From the NCBI RefSeq assembly GCF_013410875.1, contig NZ_JACCCU010000001.1:1488001-1552000 (forward strand): a stretch of 64,000 nucleotides of DNA, read 5' to 3'. Shown one piece after another: positions 51,772-59,852 of the stretch. The number at the start of each line of letters is the position of its first letter. Position 1 is the first letter of the stretch. Under the pieces are notes generated by a model that made no database searches, was not told the DNA's origin, and saw only the letters and a list, made by a program, of their open reading frames with translations. The stretch comes from Tunturiibacter empetritectus (GTDB lineage: Bacteria; Acidobacteriota; Terriglobia; Terriglobales; Acidobacteriaceae). The translations under genes were made by a program, and so were the position numbers.

Positions 51772-51964
51772 TCCTGCCGGACGGGCCCACTGCGCGTGGA
51801 GCGGTCACTTCGTGACGCGTATACCGGTCATGGCGAACCAGACAGCATTACTCCTCCCGTTGGTCGGAATCAACATCTCCTCCGACCAACGGGAGGACCA
51901 CCCGAAGGGATATACCCACCACGAAGTGGTCGCTCCACGCGCAGTGGGCCCGTCCGGCAGGACA
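51772..51964. repeat. Family A inverted-repeat element, complete copy
   Basis: This 193-bp element has two outer arms of about 44 bp that match at all but two positions, starting GTCCTGCCGGACGGGCCCAC on the left and ending GTGGGCCCGTCCGGCAGGAC on the right. In the middle is a hairpin (CCTCCCGTTGGTCGG / CCGACCAACGGGAGG). No coding capacity is seen. It lies between hpd and the arginine-deiminase-like gene. Confidence 0.85.
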
Positions 51965-52046
51965 AATCTTTTTATGTATAAATATCCGTTACAAATGCAT
52001 AATCATTAGCATTGACGCGCCTTTCGCGCTCATCCATGCTTACAAC

Positions 52047-52955
52047 ATGAGCACGCAGCCAATCGAGATCACCACCCCATCCATCCTGGCCACGATCCCT
52101 TCCACCGCCGCGACCTTTCTGATGTGCCCCCCCAAGCTCTACGACGTCAACTACGTCATCAACCCCTGGATGGCCGGCAACGTCCACGCCTCTTCGCGCA
52201 CCCGCGCAGCCGAGCAGTGGCAGCGCCTCTACGAAGCCGTCAGCACCATCGCCAACGTCCAGCTCGTCGAACCCCAGCCCGGCTCACCCGACATGGTCTT
52301 CACCGCCAACGCCGGCCTCGAGCGCAACGGCACCGTAGCCATCAGCAGCTTCTTCCATCCCGAGCGCCAGGGCGAAGAGCCTCACTTCCGCCGCTGGTTC
52401 GAGCTCGCCGGCTACAAAGTCATCGATACCCCCCGCGCCACGCCCTTCGAAGGCGAAGGCGACGCCCTCTTCTCCACCGACGGCACCCGTCTCTTCGTAG
52501 GCTACGGCCCCCGCACCGTCCCCTCCAGCCATCAAGCGCTCCGCAAGATCTGGGGCATCGAGGTCACCTCTCTCCACCTCACTGACCCACGCTTCTACCA
52601 CCTCGACACCTGCTTTGCTCCCCTCGAAGGCGGCTATGTCATGTACTTTCCCGAAGCCTTCGACCAAGCCTCTCTCGACAAGATCGAAGCCTTCTACCCA
52701 TTAGAAAAAAGAATCATCGTTGCCGAGTCCGATGCCGTCTGCTTCGCCTGCAACGCCATCAACGTCGATCGCACCATCATCCTGAACAACATCAGCAGCG
52801 ATCTCCGCCACCAACTCGAATCTCGCGGCTTCGACGTTATCGAAGTCACGCTCACCGAGTTCCTCAAAGCTGGCGGCGCCGCCAAATGCCTCGTCATGAA
52901 GTTGAGTCAGGTCATGCCGGACGGGCGCCCTGCGCGGGCGGCGGTCACTTCGTGA
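52047..52955 (+). CDS. Arginine deiminase superfamily enzyme (dimethylargininase-like)
   Basis: This 302-residue pentein-fold hydrolase has the family phrases DMVFTANAGL (84-91), EGEGDAL (135-141), catalytic His185 in YHLDTCFAPL and nucleophile Cys281 in GGAAKCLVM. Proteins of this group hydrolyse guanidino groups of arginine, dimethylarginine or relatives; the substrate here is unknown. The last 15 or so residues (VMPDGRPARAAVTS) are encoded by the repeat element that starts at about 52910, which also gives the stop codon. The position next to tyrosine genes may be chance. Confidence 0.82.
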   Translation: MSTQPIEITTPSILATIPSTAATFLMCPPKLYDVNYVINPWMAGNVHASSRTRAAEQWQRLYEAVSTIANVQLVEPQPGSPDMVFTANAGLERNGTVAISSFFHPERQGEEPHFRRWFELAGYKVIDTPRATPFEGEGDALFSTDGTRLFVGYGPRTVPSSHQALRKIWGIEVTSLHLTDPRFYHLDTCFAPLEGGYVMYFPEAFDQASLDKIEAFYPLEKRIIVAESDAVCFACNAINVDRTIILNNISSDLRHQLESRGFDVIEVTLTEFLKAGGAAKCLVMKLSQVMPDGRPARAAVTS

Positions 52956-53070
52956 CGCGTATACCGGTCTCGTCGGGATCAACTTTCTAGGTCCTCCCGC
53001 TGGTCGGCACGAGCTTCAGCTTGCGACCAGCGGGAGCACCCCGCGAAGCGATTACACGCCACGCAGTGGT
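52910..53070. repeat. Family A inverted-repeat element inserted across two gene ends
   Basis: It contains a diverged left arm (tgccggacgggc to gcggtcacttcgtgacgcgtataccgg), a central hairpin (CTCCCGCTGGTCGG and CGACCAGCGGGAG) and a partial right end (acgccacgcagtggt). The stop codon of the arginine-deiminase-like gene lies in the left arm and the stop of the convergent hydratase gene in the right end. Confidence 0.75.
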
Positions 53071-53834
53071 TCAAACCGCAGATGAACCTCGCCCGCGGAT
53101 GAAAACTTCACATCCGCAACAGAACCCGGATCGCCCGAAGTCACCCCAGTCCAACTTCCCGTCGTCACCCACTGTCCGGCCTTCAACCCACCAGTCCTCG
53201 CAGCGCCCTCGTTCGCCAGCCAGGGCAGCAGACGCATCAAGTCCCCCGAAGTATTCGATCCCGTCCGCTCCACCCTCACCGCTCCATCTACTGCGATCAC
53301 CACATGCTCGGCCTTGAAGTCGATCTTCTTCCAGGCAGCCACCGCTGGCCCATACACAAACCCGCCATGCATCTGCAGGTCGCCCAGCATGGACATCCGC
53401 GCCGCCTTCAACGGATCGCGAAGCCCACTCTCAATCACCTCGATCGCCGGATGGCAGCTCGCAATCGCAGCCACCACCTCCTCGCGGGAGTACGGCGTTG
53501 CCCTCGGCGGCAGATCCTCGCGAATCAAAAAAGCAATCTCCGACTCCAGTCCCCGATACCTCCGCACCTCGCCAACCACCGCGCCATCTCGCGCCATCCA
53601 CGCCGCAGGCATCGGCGCAAACAACGGTTCGGCCTCCGCACTAGGAGCCCCGATCTTCCACCCGCCAATCGCCCCATACGCCTCTGCAATGCGATCCTGC
53701 AGCGCATAAGCCTCAGTCATATCCTTCGGCTGCAAAGCCTTCGGCAGATCCTCGATCGGCACGCCCGTTCTGCGCGCATCCAGCAGCAGATCCGCAGCCT
53801 CAAACAGTTGGCTTTCTCTCTCCCCAGTCATCAT
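53052..53834 (-). CDS. 2-keto-4-pentenoate hydratase-like protein (FAH superfamily)
   Basis: This 260-residue member of the MhpD/HpaH branch of the fumarylacetoacetate hydrolase fold has GGWKIGAPSAEAEPLFAP, then YRGLESEIAFLIREDLPPR with metal-ligand Glu residues, AIEVIESGLRD with further ligands, and GSNTSGDLMRLLPWLANEGA. Such enzymes hydrate 2-keto-4-pentenoate or decarboxylate 4-oxalocrotonate in aromatic-ring degradation, which would suit the adjacent tyrosine genes, but the rest of a meta-cleavage pathway is not visible. The last residues before the stop lie in the repeat at 52910-53070. Confidence 0.8.
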   Translation of the reverse strand: MMTGERESQLFEAADLLLDARRTGVPIEDLPKALQPKDMTEAYALQDRIAEAYGAIGGWKIGAPSAEAEPLFAPMPAAWMARDGAVVGEVRRYRGLESEIAFLIREDLPPRATPYSREEVVAAIASCHPAIEVIESGLRDPLKAARMSMLGDLQMHGGFVYGPAVAAWKKIDFKAEHVVIAVDGAVRVERTGSNTSGDLMRLLPWLANEGAARTGGLKAGQWVTTGSWTGVTSGDPGSVADVKFSSAGEVHLRFEPLRGV

Positions 53835-53932
53835 GTCGTCCAGTGTCTCTCAACCGGCCCGCTTCTGTCTCGCCGCACCCGAGTTGACGCATCTACGCAG
53901 ATGCCAAAGCATTTTGCATTTGTCTTTCTTGT

Positions 53933-53962
53933 TGTCATCCCCGAAGGGGATCTGCGGTTGTC
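53933..53962. repeat. Family B short repeat, copy 1
   Basis: The segment contains TGTCATCCCC, a two-base variable part, and AGGGGATCTGCGGTTGTC; it is repeated almost exactly at 58071-58099. CCCC/GGGG can form a small hairpin. It lies between the divergent ends of the hydratase start and the PIG-L stop. Confidence 0.65.
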
Positions 53963-54034
53963 TTGGTTTCTGCTGTTGCCATTACCCTCTATTCCGCAAA
54001 AAAAGCGGATTGTTCGAGATCTCCACCCAAACGC

Positions 54035-56884
54035 TCACTTCGCCTTATCCTTCCCCAAACTCAACAGATTCGCAAACAACCGGTAAGCTCCCGGCACGCC
54101 CTCCGGCAGCTCACGATACAACGCAAGCGCCACATACACATAAGCACCCTTGCCCGTCTTTGCCACCAGCAGCCCACCCTTCTGCGGATCCTGATCCGGA
54201 TCATGCGTCTCCAGCGGAGCGACATACTGCGAGTCCCACGTCTCCATAAATCCGTGCCCACGCTCCTCCACCCATCCATCGAAGTCCCGCTCCGTAATCC
54301 TGTTCGGCCAGCTCAAGACAGGACTCTCCGGCACCAGCAACCGCACCGCCGCCCTCTCATCCACCACCTTCTCCGCGTCACCCAGTGAAAACGAGTACGG
54401 ACCATAGTCAAAGTTCCCCAGGTTGTACTGCACAATCACCACGCCGCCGTTCTTCGCATACTGCAACAGTTGCCCATTCGCCGCCGCCAGCCCAGGATGC
54501 GCCGCATAAGCCCTCACCCCCAGCACCACCACGTCGTACCCACTCAACCTCCCACCGGCAACATCGCCCATCGTCAGCGTCGTCGCATGCACACCCAGAT
54601 TCTCCAGCGACGCCTGCACCTCATCCCCTGTCCCCGGCAGATATCCAACCTTCAATCCCGGAGCGATCTTCACATCCGCTCCACGCGCCCGATACGTCGC
54701 CGGACGATAAAGATTCGCCGGCAACAAACCCGCATACCCAACCGTCTTGTACCCCTCGCGATACTCTTTCCCCGCATAACTCGCAACCGCAGTCATCGTA
54801 TAAGCCGTCTCCGCCATCTTCCCCGGAGTCACTACAAACGGCACATCCACCGAATCCCCATCCTTCCCCAGCGAAAACTCCGCAGTCTCCGGCGTTGCCG
54901 TCCATCCCTTCGGCAACTCCAGCTTCACCGTCCCCGTCGCCACACCCTTCACATTGCTCTTCACTCGCGCCGTCACCATCAGCGTCTTCTCCGTCAGCGG
55001 CACCACACCCGCCGAAGGCGACACCGCAACCGAGATCGCCGGAGCCACCACCAGCGGCTCATACACCGTGCCCAACCCCGTCACCCGATGCAGCGTCTGC
55101 ACCTCCTGTCCCAGCTTCACGTCCACGCCGTCGTAGTCCACCGTCACCCACGCCGTCAGAGCAGGCAAGGGAAGCGAAGCATTCCGCATCGCCGGATCCG
55201 CCACATCGTAGTAAGCCTGTTCAATCCCCGGACGAGTGAACGGAGGCCGCGTCACCTTCGCATCCTCTGGCAGCTTCACCTGAAACAAATCCTCGTAAGC
55301 CTCACCGCCAACAATCGTCTTTTCCCCCGCACCAGCCTTCGCACCAGAGCCTTCATAAGTAGCCCCCGCGCTCGACTCCAGCCCCGCACCCTTCACCGCT
55401 ACCGGCACCTTGCTTCCATTCACCACCAGCGTCTTCACCGCAAAGCTCTGCCCCGGCACCGCCGTCACAAACGTCTCCGCGCCATCGCTGAACCGCGCAA
55501 ACGGACCCGTCTCCGCCTTCCCCGCAACCTGCGCCCGCAGACTAATCCCAAGCGCCTGCACAATCGCATCGTTGAACTGCATCCGCTTCACCCGCAGCTC
55601 ATGCAGCAGATCGTACTTCTCACGATCAGTCAGTCCGCTGCTCTCCACCTTCGCAATCAACTCATCGGTCGCCTTCAACCCATCCCGCAAAAACGGAGCA
55701 GTCTTCTCCGGCGCAGCAATCTTATAAACCCCAACCGCCTGCCCCACCAGGCCATCAATCTTAGCCAGATCCTGCTTCAAAAAACTACTCTCACCGGGAG
55801 CCAGCGCACTCATCCCCGCAAGCGTTACATCCACCCCATCAAAAAATCCCTTCTCCTCCTCACGAGGCTGCGCGCCATCAAGCAGCCGTGCCCCATACCG
55901 GTGATACCCCACATCGAACCTCCCCGCCGCCGGCACACCCATCCCGCCATTCTGCGTCTTCTGCAGGCCCAGCCCCATCCGCGCAAACTGCAAGTACGTC
56001 ATCCCCAGCACCGGGCTATAGTCTCCCTCCGGCACCGTCACATTCGCCTTCGGAGACTCTGTCGTCCACTCCTTCGTCACGTAGTTATAGAACCGCGCCG
56101 GAGCATACTTTCCCGTCGCATAGTCATACATCCCCTTCGACGTCACCGAAAAAAACGGCACCCTCCCATAAACCTTCAGCGGACTCCACGGCATCAACCC
56201 CGCCGCAATCTGATCCGGAAACACCTTCGGATCACCCGCCGCATCGAACACCTCCTGCGCCATCTCGCCCGACACCTGGTGCTGCCCATGCCCATCCGTG
56301 ATCCCACCAATAAACACCGCCGTCACCACCAGCGGCCGATACAGCCTCACCGCCCGCACCGCGTCATACAACACGCGATCGTGCCCCCAGTTCTCGAACG
56401 CCTCCTCCTTCGTCTTCGAGAATCCGAAGTCCACCTGCGTCCCCCACATCTGGTCGATCCCCATATATCGCCCAGCCGCCAGCAGTTCCTGTGTCCGCAC
56501 CAACCCCAGCGCATCATCAAAATCCGCCGACATCAGATTCTGCCCACCCTCCCCCCGAGTCAGCGTCAGCATCGCCACATGCGCGCCCTGCCCTCGCGCC
56601 TCATACGTCAGCATCCCGCCATCCTCATCATCCGGATGCGCCACAATCATCATCAGGCTCGCCCGCGTCCGCAGCTTCACCAAACTCTGCCACAGCGCAG
56701 CCGATCCCTCATTGGCCGCAATCTTCTGCACCCCAATCGCCGACCGTACCTGCTCCGAGGCCAAATTCGCCCTATCCAGCCGCGCCGCATCCCGCAGCTC
56801 CTGGCAGCTCAAAACCCCGCCCGCCACCACTAGCCCCATCACCGAAACCGCAGCCAGACCCGCGACAACCCGTTTAGAAGTCAT
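54035..56884 (-). CDS. Large PIG-L family deacetylase
   Basis: This 949-residue exported protein starts with a hydrophobic segment (VVAGLAAVSVMGLVVAGGVL) followed by Cys27, either a signal or a lipobox-like site. Residues 75-260 form a LmbE/PIG-L N-deacetylase domain with the zinc motif AHPDDE (82-87) and a later ligand His in GHGQHQVSG. The remaining 690 residues contain an NPCBM-like or Ig-like segment (GTVKLELPKGWTATPETAEF) and a class-I-glutamine-amidotransferase-like C-terminal part (LSGYDVVVLGVRAYAAHP). The family removes N-acetyl groups from sugars. This long multi-domain form is typical of Acidobacteriota and Bacteroidota; its substrate is not known. Confidence 0.85.
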   Translation of the reverse strand: MTSKRVVAGLAAVSVMGLVVAGGVLSCQELRDAARLDRANLASEQVRSAIGVQKIAANEGSAALWQSLVKLRTRASLMMIVAHPDDEDGGMLTYEARGQGAHVAMLTLTRGEGGQNLMSADFDDALGLVRTQELLAAGRYMGIDQMWGTQVDFGFSKTKEEAFENWGHDRVLYDAVRAVRLYRPLVVTAVFIGGITDGHGQHQVSGEMAQEVFDAAGDPKVFPDQIAAGLMPWSPLKVYGRVPFFSVTSKGMYDYATGKYAPARFYNYVTKEWTTESPKANVTVPEGDYSPVLGMTYLQFARMGLGLQKTQNGGMGVPAAGRFDVGYHRYGARLLDGAQPREEEKGFFDGVDVTLAGMSALAPGESSFLKQDLAKIDGLVGQAVGVYKIAAPEKTAPFLRDGLKATDELIAKVESSGLTDREKYDLLHELRVKRMQFNDAIVQALGISLRAQVAGKAETGPFARFSDGAETFVTAVPGQSFAVKTLVVNGSKVPVAVKGAGLESSAGATYEGSGAKAGAGEKTIVGGEAYEDLFQVKLPEDAKVTRPPFTRPGIEQAYYDVADPAMRNASLPLPALTAWVTVDYDGVDVKLGQEVQTLHRVTGLGTVYEPLVVAPAISVAVSPSAGVVPLTEKTLMVTARVKSNVKGVATGTVKLELPKGWTATPETAEFSLGKDGDSVDVPFVVTPGKMAETAYTMTAVASYAGKEYREGYKTVGYAGLLPANLYRPATYRARGADVKIAPGLKVGYLPGTGDEVQASLENLGVHATTLTMGDVAGGRLSGYDVVVLGVRAYAAHPGLAAANGQLLQYAKNGGVVIVQYNLGNFDYGPYSFSLGDAEKVVDERAAVRLLVPESPVLSWPNRITERDFDGWVEERGHGFMETWDSQYVAPLETHDPDQDPQKGGLLVAKTGKGAYVYVALALYRELPEGVPGAYRLFANLLSLGKDKAK

Positions 56885-56963
56885 TACTTTCTAATCTCTC
56901 ACACCCACCCGCCCCAAATCACGCCAGAAACCCACCATCCACCGCCCAACCCCACCCGTACAG

Positions 56964-56980
56964 GTAACAGCAACTGTAAC
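56964..56980. promoter_or_regulatory. GTAACA-N4-CTGTAAC site upstream of msrP
   Basis: GTAACAGCAACTGTAAC lies 61 bases before the msrP start; a compressed relative (GTAACCTGTAAC, 57013-57024) lies 17 bases before the start. The same pattern occurs before msrQ at 59035-59051. This is probably a regulator site; the regulator is not in the window. Confidence 0.5.
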
Positions 56981-57041
56981 CACCAGCCCCAAGCCGAGTC
57001 CTACCTATAGCAGTAACCTGTAACAAGAGGGAACCAACGCA

Positions 57042-58034
57042 ATGTTGCTCCGCAAATCGCCCAGCCTCGAAGCCACCATCCGCTCCTCCGAGATCACCCC
57101 CCAGCACGTCTTCGAGCAGCACCAGCAGACCCGCCGCCGCTTCCTCGCCTCCGCCGCCACTCTCGGCGCCGCAGCCCTCGCTGCCCGCACCCTCCCAAGC
57201 CTCATCAACCCCCCAACAACCGTCCACGCAGCTGGCGAGCCACTCAAAGCCATCCCCAGCAAGTACACCCTCGACGACCCGCAAACCCCCTTCGCCAAAG
57301 CCTCCACCTACAACAATTTTTACGAGTACGGCACCGACAAGTCCGACCCCTCCCACGAAGCCTACCGCCTGCAAACCCGCCCCTGGCCCATCCAGATCAC
57401 CGGCATGGTTAAAAAGCCCCAGACCATCAACATCGACGACCTCCTCCACTACCGTCCGCTCGAGTCCCGCGTCTACCGCTTCCGCTGCGTCGAAGCCTGG
57501 TCCATGATCATCCCCTGGGACGGCTACTCCCTCTCCGAGTTCATCAACTTCTGCCAGCCCCTCCCCAGCGCCAAGTACGTGCAGTTCTTCTCCTACAACG
57601 ACAAAAAAGTCATGCCCGACGAGCCCTCCGGCTACGACTGGCCCTACCGCGAAGGCCTCCGCATGGACGAGGCCATGAACCCCCTCACCCTGCTCACCTT
57701 CGGCTGCTACGGCCAGGTCCTGCCCAACCAGAACGGCGCTCCCGTCCGCGTCATCGTCCCCTGGAAGTACGGTTACAAGTCCGCCAAGGCCATCGTCCGC
57801 TTCCACTTCACCGACAAAGAGCCTGCGACTACCTGGAACGTAGCCGACGGCCGCGAGTACGGCTTCTACTCCAATGTCAATCCAAACTACGACAACGCCC
57901 GCTGGTCTCAGGCCCACGAGCGCCGCCTCGATACCAGCCTCCTCCCCCGCAACATCCCCACGCAGATGTTCAACGGCTACGGCGACCAGGTAGCCAGCCT
58001 CTACGCCGGCATGGACCTAAAAAAGTTCTACTAA
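57042..58034 (+). CDS. msrP: Protein-methionine-sulfoxide reductase catalytic subunit
   Basis: This 330-residue periplasmic molybdoenzyme (YedY) repairs methionine sulfoxide in exported proteins. A Tat signal lies at residues 30-52 (TRRRFLASAATLGAAALAAR) after an N-terminal extension typical of MsrP (SPSLEATIRSSEITPQHVF). The molybdopterin domain has YNNFYEYGTDKSDP, the Mo ligand Cys149 in VYRFRCVEAWSMIIPWDGY and later VPWKYGYKSAKAIVRF. The ATG is preceded by AAGAGGG. Its membrane partner msrQ is not adjacent but 1.07 kb further on, with an opposite-strand gene between. Confidence 0.95.
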   Translation: MLLRKSPSLEATIRSSEITPQHVFEQHQQTRRRFLASAATLGAAALAARTLPSLINPPTTVHAAGEPLKAIPSKYTLDDPQTPFAKASTYNNFYEYGTDKSDPSHEAYRLQTRPWPIQITGMVKKPQTINIDDLLHYRPLESRVYRFRCVEAWSMIIPWDGYSLSEFINFCQPLPSAKYVQFFSYNDKKVMPDEPSGYDWPYREGLRMDEAMNPLTLLTFGCYGQVLPNQNGAPVRVIVPWKYGYKSAKAIVRFHFTDKEPATTWNVADGREYGFYSNVNPNYDNARWSQAHERRLDTSLLPRNIPTQMFNGYGDQVASLYAGMDLKKFY

Positions 58035-58070
58035 AAACTCACCCGCATCTTTGGCAGTTGCCTCTCTTCT

Positions 58071-58099
58071 GTCATCCCCACAGGGGATCTGCGGTTGTC
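58071..58099. repeat. Family B short repeat, copy 2
   Basis: GTCATCCCC, a two-base variable part, AGGGGATCTGCGGTTGTC; it matches the copy at 53933-53962 except at the two variable positions and outside the core. It lies just downstream of msrP. Confidence 0.65.
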
Positions 58100-58226
58100 C
58101 TCGTCCGCAACGAGCAATCCATCAACGTCGAAATTTAGCTCAAGTAAAAATCCATTGGCCTCTCTAAATCGTACTTAAGACGCTGCACTACTTGCTTCAA
58201 CCTCTTCCGGCCCCGTTCTCTCGATC

Positions 58227-58264
58227 AGCCCTCCGAGCCTCTAATCACAAGTGCTCGGAGGGCT
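58227..58264. terminator. Strong hairpin between msrP and the convergent membrane-protein gene
   Basis: A perfect 12-bp stem (AGCCCTCCGAGC / GCTCGGAGGGCT) with a 14-base loop. There is only a weak T-run afterwards, so it may be a terminator or an mRNA-stabilising structure for either of the two convergent genes. Confidence 0.6.
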
Positions 58265-58313
58265 CAGCGTTTAAGGCCTTGCCCCAATTCTGTGTTATCG
58301 CTTCTCCCGGCCT

Positions 58314-58883
58314 CTAAGCCGTGTAATCCAGGAACAACACAAGTAGTCCGAATGCCGCGATCAGTGCCGCTGAAAGCGACGCTAATCTTCCATCTCTGCC
58401 CGCTCTGGCCGACACCTCCCTCGCTGCGAGCCAGTACATGATCGCGCCCGCGGCAACGAGAATGAACTCCACGCATGCCGCCGCTTGCGGATGATTCCAA
58501 AGTCCGAAGCCGAAGTCCGGAAGGTTGCCGAAGTTTCCGGGGAGCACAGGCATGTCAGCTCGATGGACAACCAGATCAAGCACCCAGTGAGACGCGCTCA
58601 CAAGCGCGATGACCAGTGCGACTCTCCTGCCCATCTTCGGCAGGAACAACGCCCCCAATGCAGCGGACAACGCCAACATGCCGACAATCGAGTGCGTGTA
58701 GTCCGCATGAATAATCAAGCCGCCGTACCCCGCATGGATCGGCTGCACCGTCTCCCGATGAGCAAGGAAGAGCGGAACGAAGACGACGTCAAGCCACACC
58801 GTCGCCAGCATCAAACCCCAGAGAGGCGTAGATCTCTCACGAGATTTAACCATTGCTGCAAAACCAAAGTGGCCAGCAATCAT
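58314..58883 (-). CDS. Membrane-bound hydrolase-like protein of unknown role (YdjM/DUF457-like)
   Basis: This 189-residue protein has five or six spans and starts MIAGHFGFAAMVKSRERSTP, with the His and Asp residues (GHFGFA, HADYTHS, HWVLDLVVHR) seen in the metal-dependent YdjM/DUF457 hydrolase group. The HWVLD motif in the middle of a span supports this. The function is unproven. It has a very good Shine-Dalgarno (AGGAGG, seven bases upstream) located inside the preceding 33-residue gene, whose stop overlaps its start by ATGA. It interrupts msrP and msrQ on the other strand. Confidence 0.75.
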   Translation of the reverse strand: MIAGHFGFAAMVKSRERSTPLWGLMLATVWLDVVFVPLFLAHRETVQPIHAGYGGLIIHADYTHSIVGMLALSAALGALFLPKMGRRVALVIALVSASHWVLDLVVHRADMPVLPGNFGNLPDFGFGLWNHPQAAACVEFILVAAGAIMYWLAAREVSARAGRDGRLASLSAALIAAFGLLVLFLDYTA

Positions 58884-58981
58884 CTGTCAACCTCCTGCTC
58901 TCTCGGGGACGGCCAGGGAAGGCGGCGATCCACCAGCCCGACGACTACAACGAACAGAAAAACTCCCGCGAAGAATCCCAT
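58880..58981 (-). CDS. 33-residue single-span leader protein
   Basis: A short gene starts with ATG at 58981, five bases after AAAGGAG, a near-ideal ribosome binding site. It encodes a hydrophobic span (GFFAGVFLFVVVVGLV) followed by a charged and Pro-rich tail (DRRLPWPSPREQEVDR). Its TGA overlaps the ATG of the following membrane-protein gene (ATGA), so translation is coupled. Either it is a small membrane subunit of the neighbour or a leader that controls its translation. No homologue can be named from memory. Confidence 0.65.
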   Translation of the reverse strand: MGFFAGVFLFVVVVGLVDRRLPWPSPREQEVDR

Positions 58982-59034
58982 CTTCACTCCTTTAGATCTC
59001 GCTGTTAGCAACGATTAACTTCATGACTTACAGC

Positions 59035-59051
59035 GTAACAAGCCCTGTAAC
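59035..59051. promoter_or_regulatory. GTAACA-N4-CTGTAAC site between the leader gene and msrQ
   Basis: GTAACAAGCCCTGTAAC shares 13 fixed positions with the site before msrP. It lies 55 bases before msrQ and 53 bases from the divergent leader-gene start, so it could control both. Confidence 0.5.
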
Positions 59052-59106
59052 TCAACTCCTCCAAAAAACGTTCCATCGAACGCCGAGCTAAACTAACCCC
59101 AGCCCA

Positions 59107-59817
59107 ATGTCCAAGCGCGCCATCATCTTTCTCAAAGTCCTGACCCACCTCCTCTGCCTCGCCCCCCTCGCTTGGCTCTGGCACTTCTACACCTCAGGCG
59201 CCCTCGCCCTCAACGCCGACCCCGTCAACTACATCACCCACTACACCGGCGACTTGACCCTCTACACCCTCTTCGCCTCCCTCGCCATTACGCCTATCCG
59301 CCGCCTCGCCACCAGCCTCGGCTTCCTCATCCGCTTCCGCCGCCTCATCGGCCTCTACGCCTTCTTCTACGCAACTCTTCATCTCGCCACCTACATCTTT
59401 CTCTTCTCCGGATACGACATCACCACCGCCCTCGCTGGCCTCCACGCCGGCCATCCCAGCGCGTTGGTCACCCAGTGGAAGCTCATCTGGCCCGGCATGG
59501 TCGAAGACGTCCTCAAGCGCCGCTTCATCCAGGTAGGTCTCTTCGCCTGGCTCCTCCTCTTCGCCCTCGCCTGCACCTCACCCGCCTTCATCATGCGAGC
59601 CATGGGCGGCAAAAACTGGCAGCGTCTCCACCGCCTCGTCTACCTCGCAGCCATCGCCGGAGTCGTCCACTTCTGGTGGCTCGTCAAAAAAGGCAACAAC
59701 GCCCCCTGGAAGGTCACCGCAGTCCTCTTCATCCTGCTCCTCGCCCGAGTAGCCTACACAGCAATGAAGCGCCTCAAAAAAACCACTCCCATCCCCACCC
59801 GCCCCACCTCCGTCTAG
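59107..59817 (+). CDS. msrQ: Protein-methionine-sulfoxide reductase heme-binding subunit
   Basis: This 236-residue six-span b-type cytochrome (YedZ) passes electrons from the respiratory chain to MsrP. The ferric-reductase-like transmembrane domain has ALNADPVNYITHYTGDLTLY, the heme-ligand His in YATLHLATYIF, LAWLLLFALACTSP-like spans and WQRLHRLVYLAAIAGVVHFW with further His ligands. The ATG at 59107 begins MSKRAIIFLK. It is separated from msrP by the opposite-strand membrane-protein operon, yet carries the same upstream motif. Confidence 0.93.
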   Translation: MSKRAIIFLKVLTHLLCLAPLAWLWHFYTSGALALNADPVNYITHYTGDLTLYTLFASLAITPIRRLATSLGFLIRFRRLIGLYAFFYATLHLATYIFLFSGYDITTALAGLHAGHPSALVTQWKLIWPGMVEDVLKRRFIQVGLFAWLLLFALACTSPAFIMRAMGGKNWQRLHRLVYLAAIAGVVHFWWLVKKGNNAPWKVTAVLFILLLARVAYTAMKRLKKTTPIPTRPTSV

Positions 59818-59852
59818 CTCAGAATCGCCGTCGCCTTTTGCAAATGTAGTTC

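Noticed and set aside
54470..56833. A 787-codon Arg/His/Pro-rich open frame on the plus strand opposite the PIG-L gene
   Set aside because: Composition is extreme, there is no motif, and the opposite strand encodes a clear enzyme. High G+C at third positions explains the open frame.
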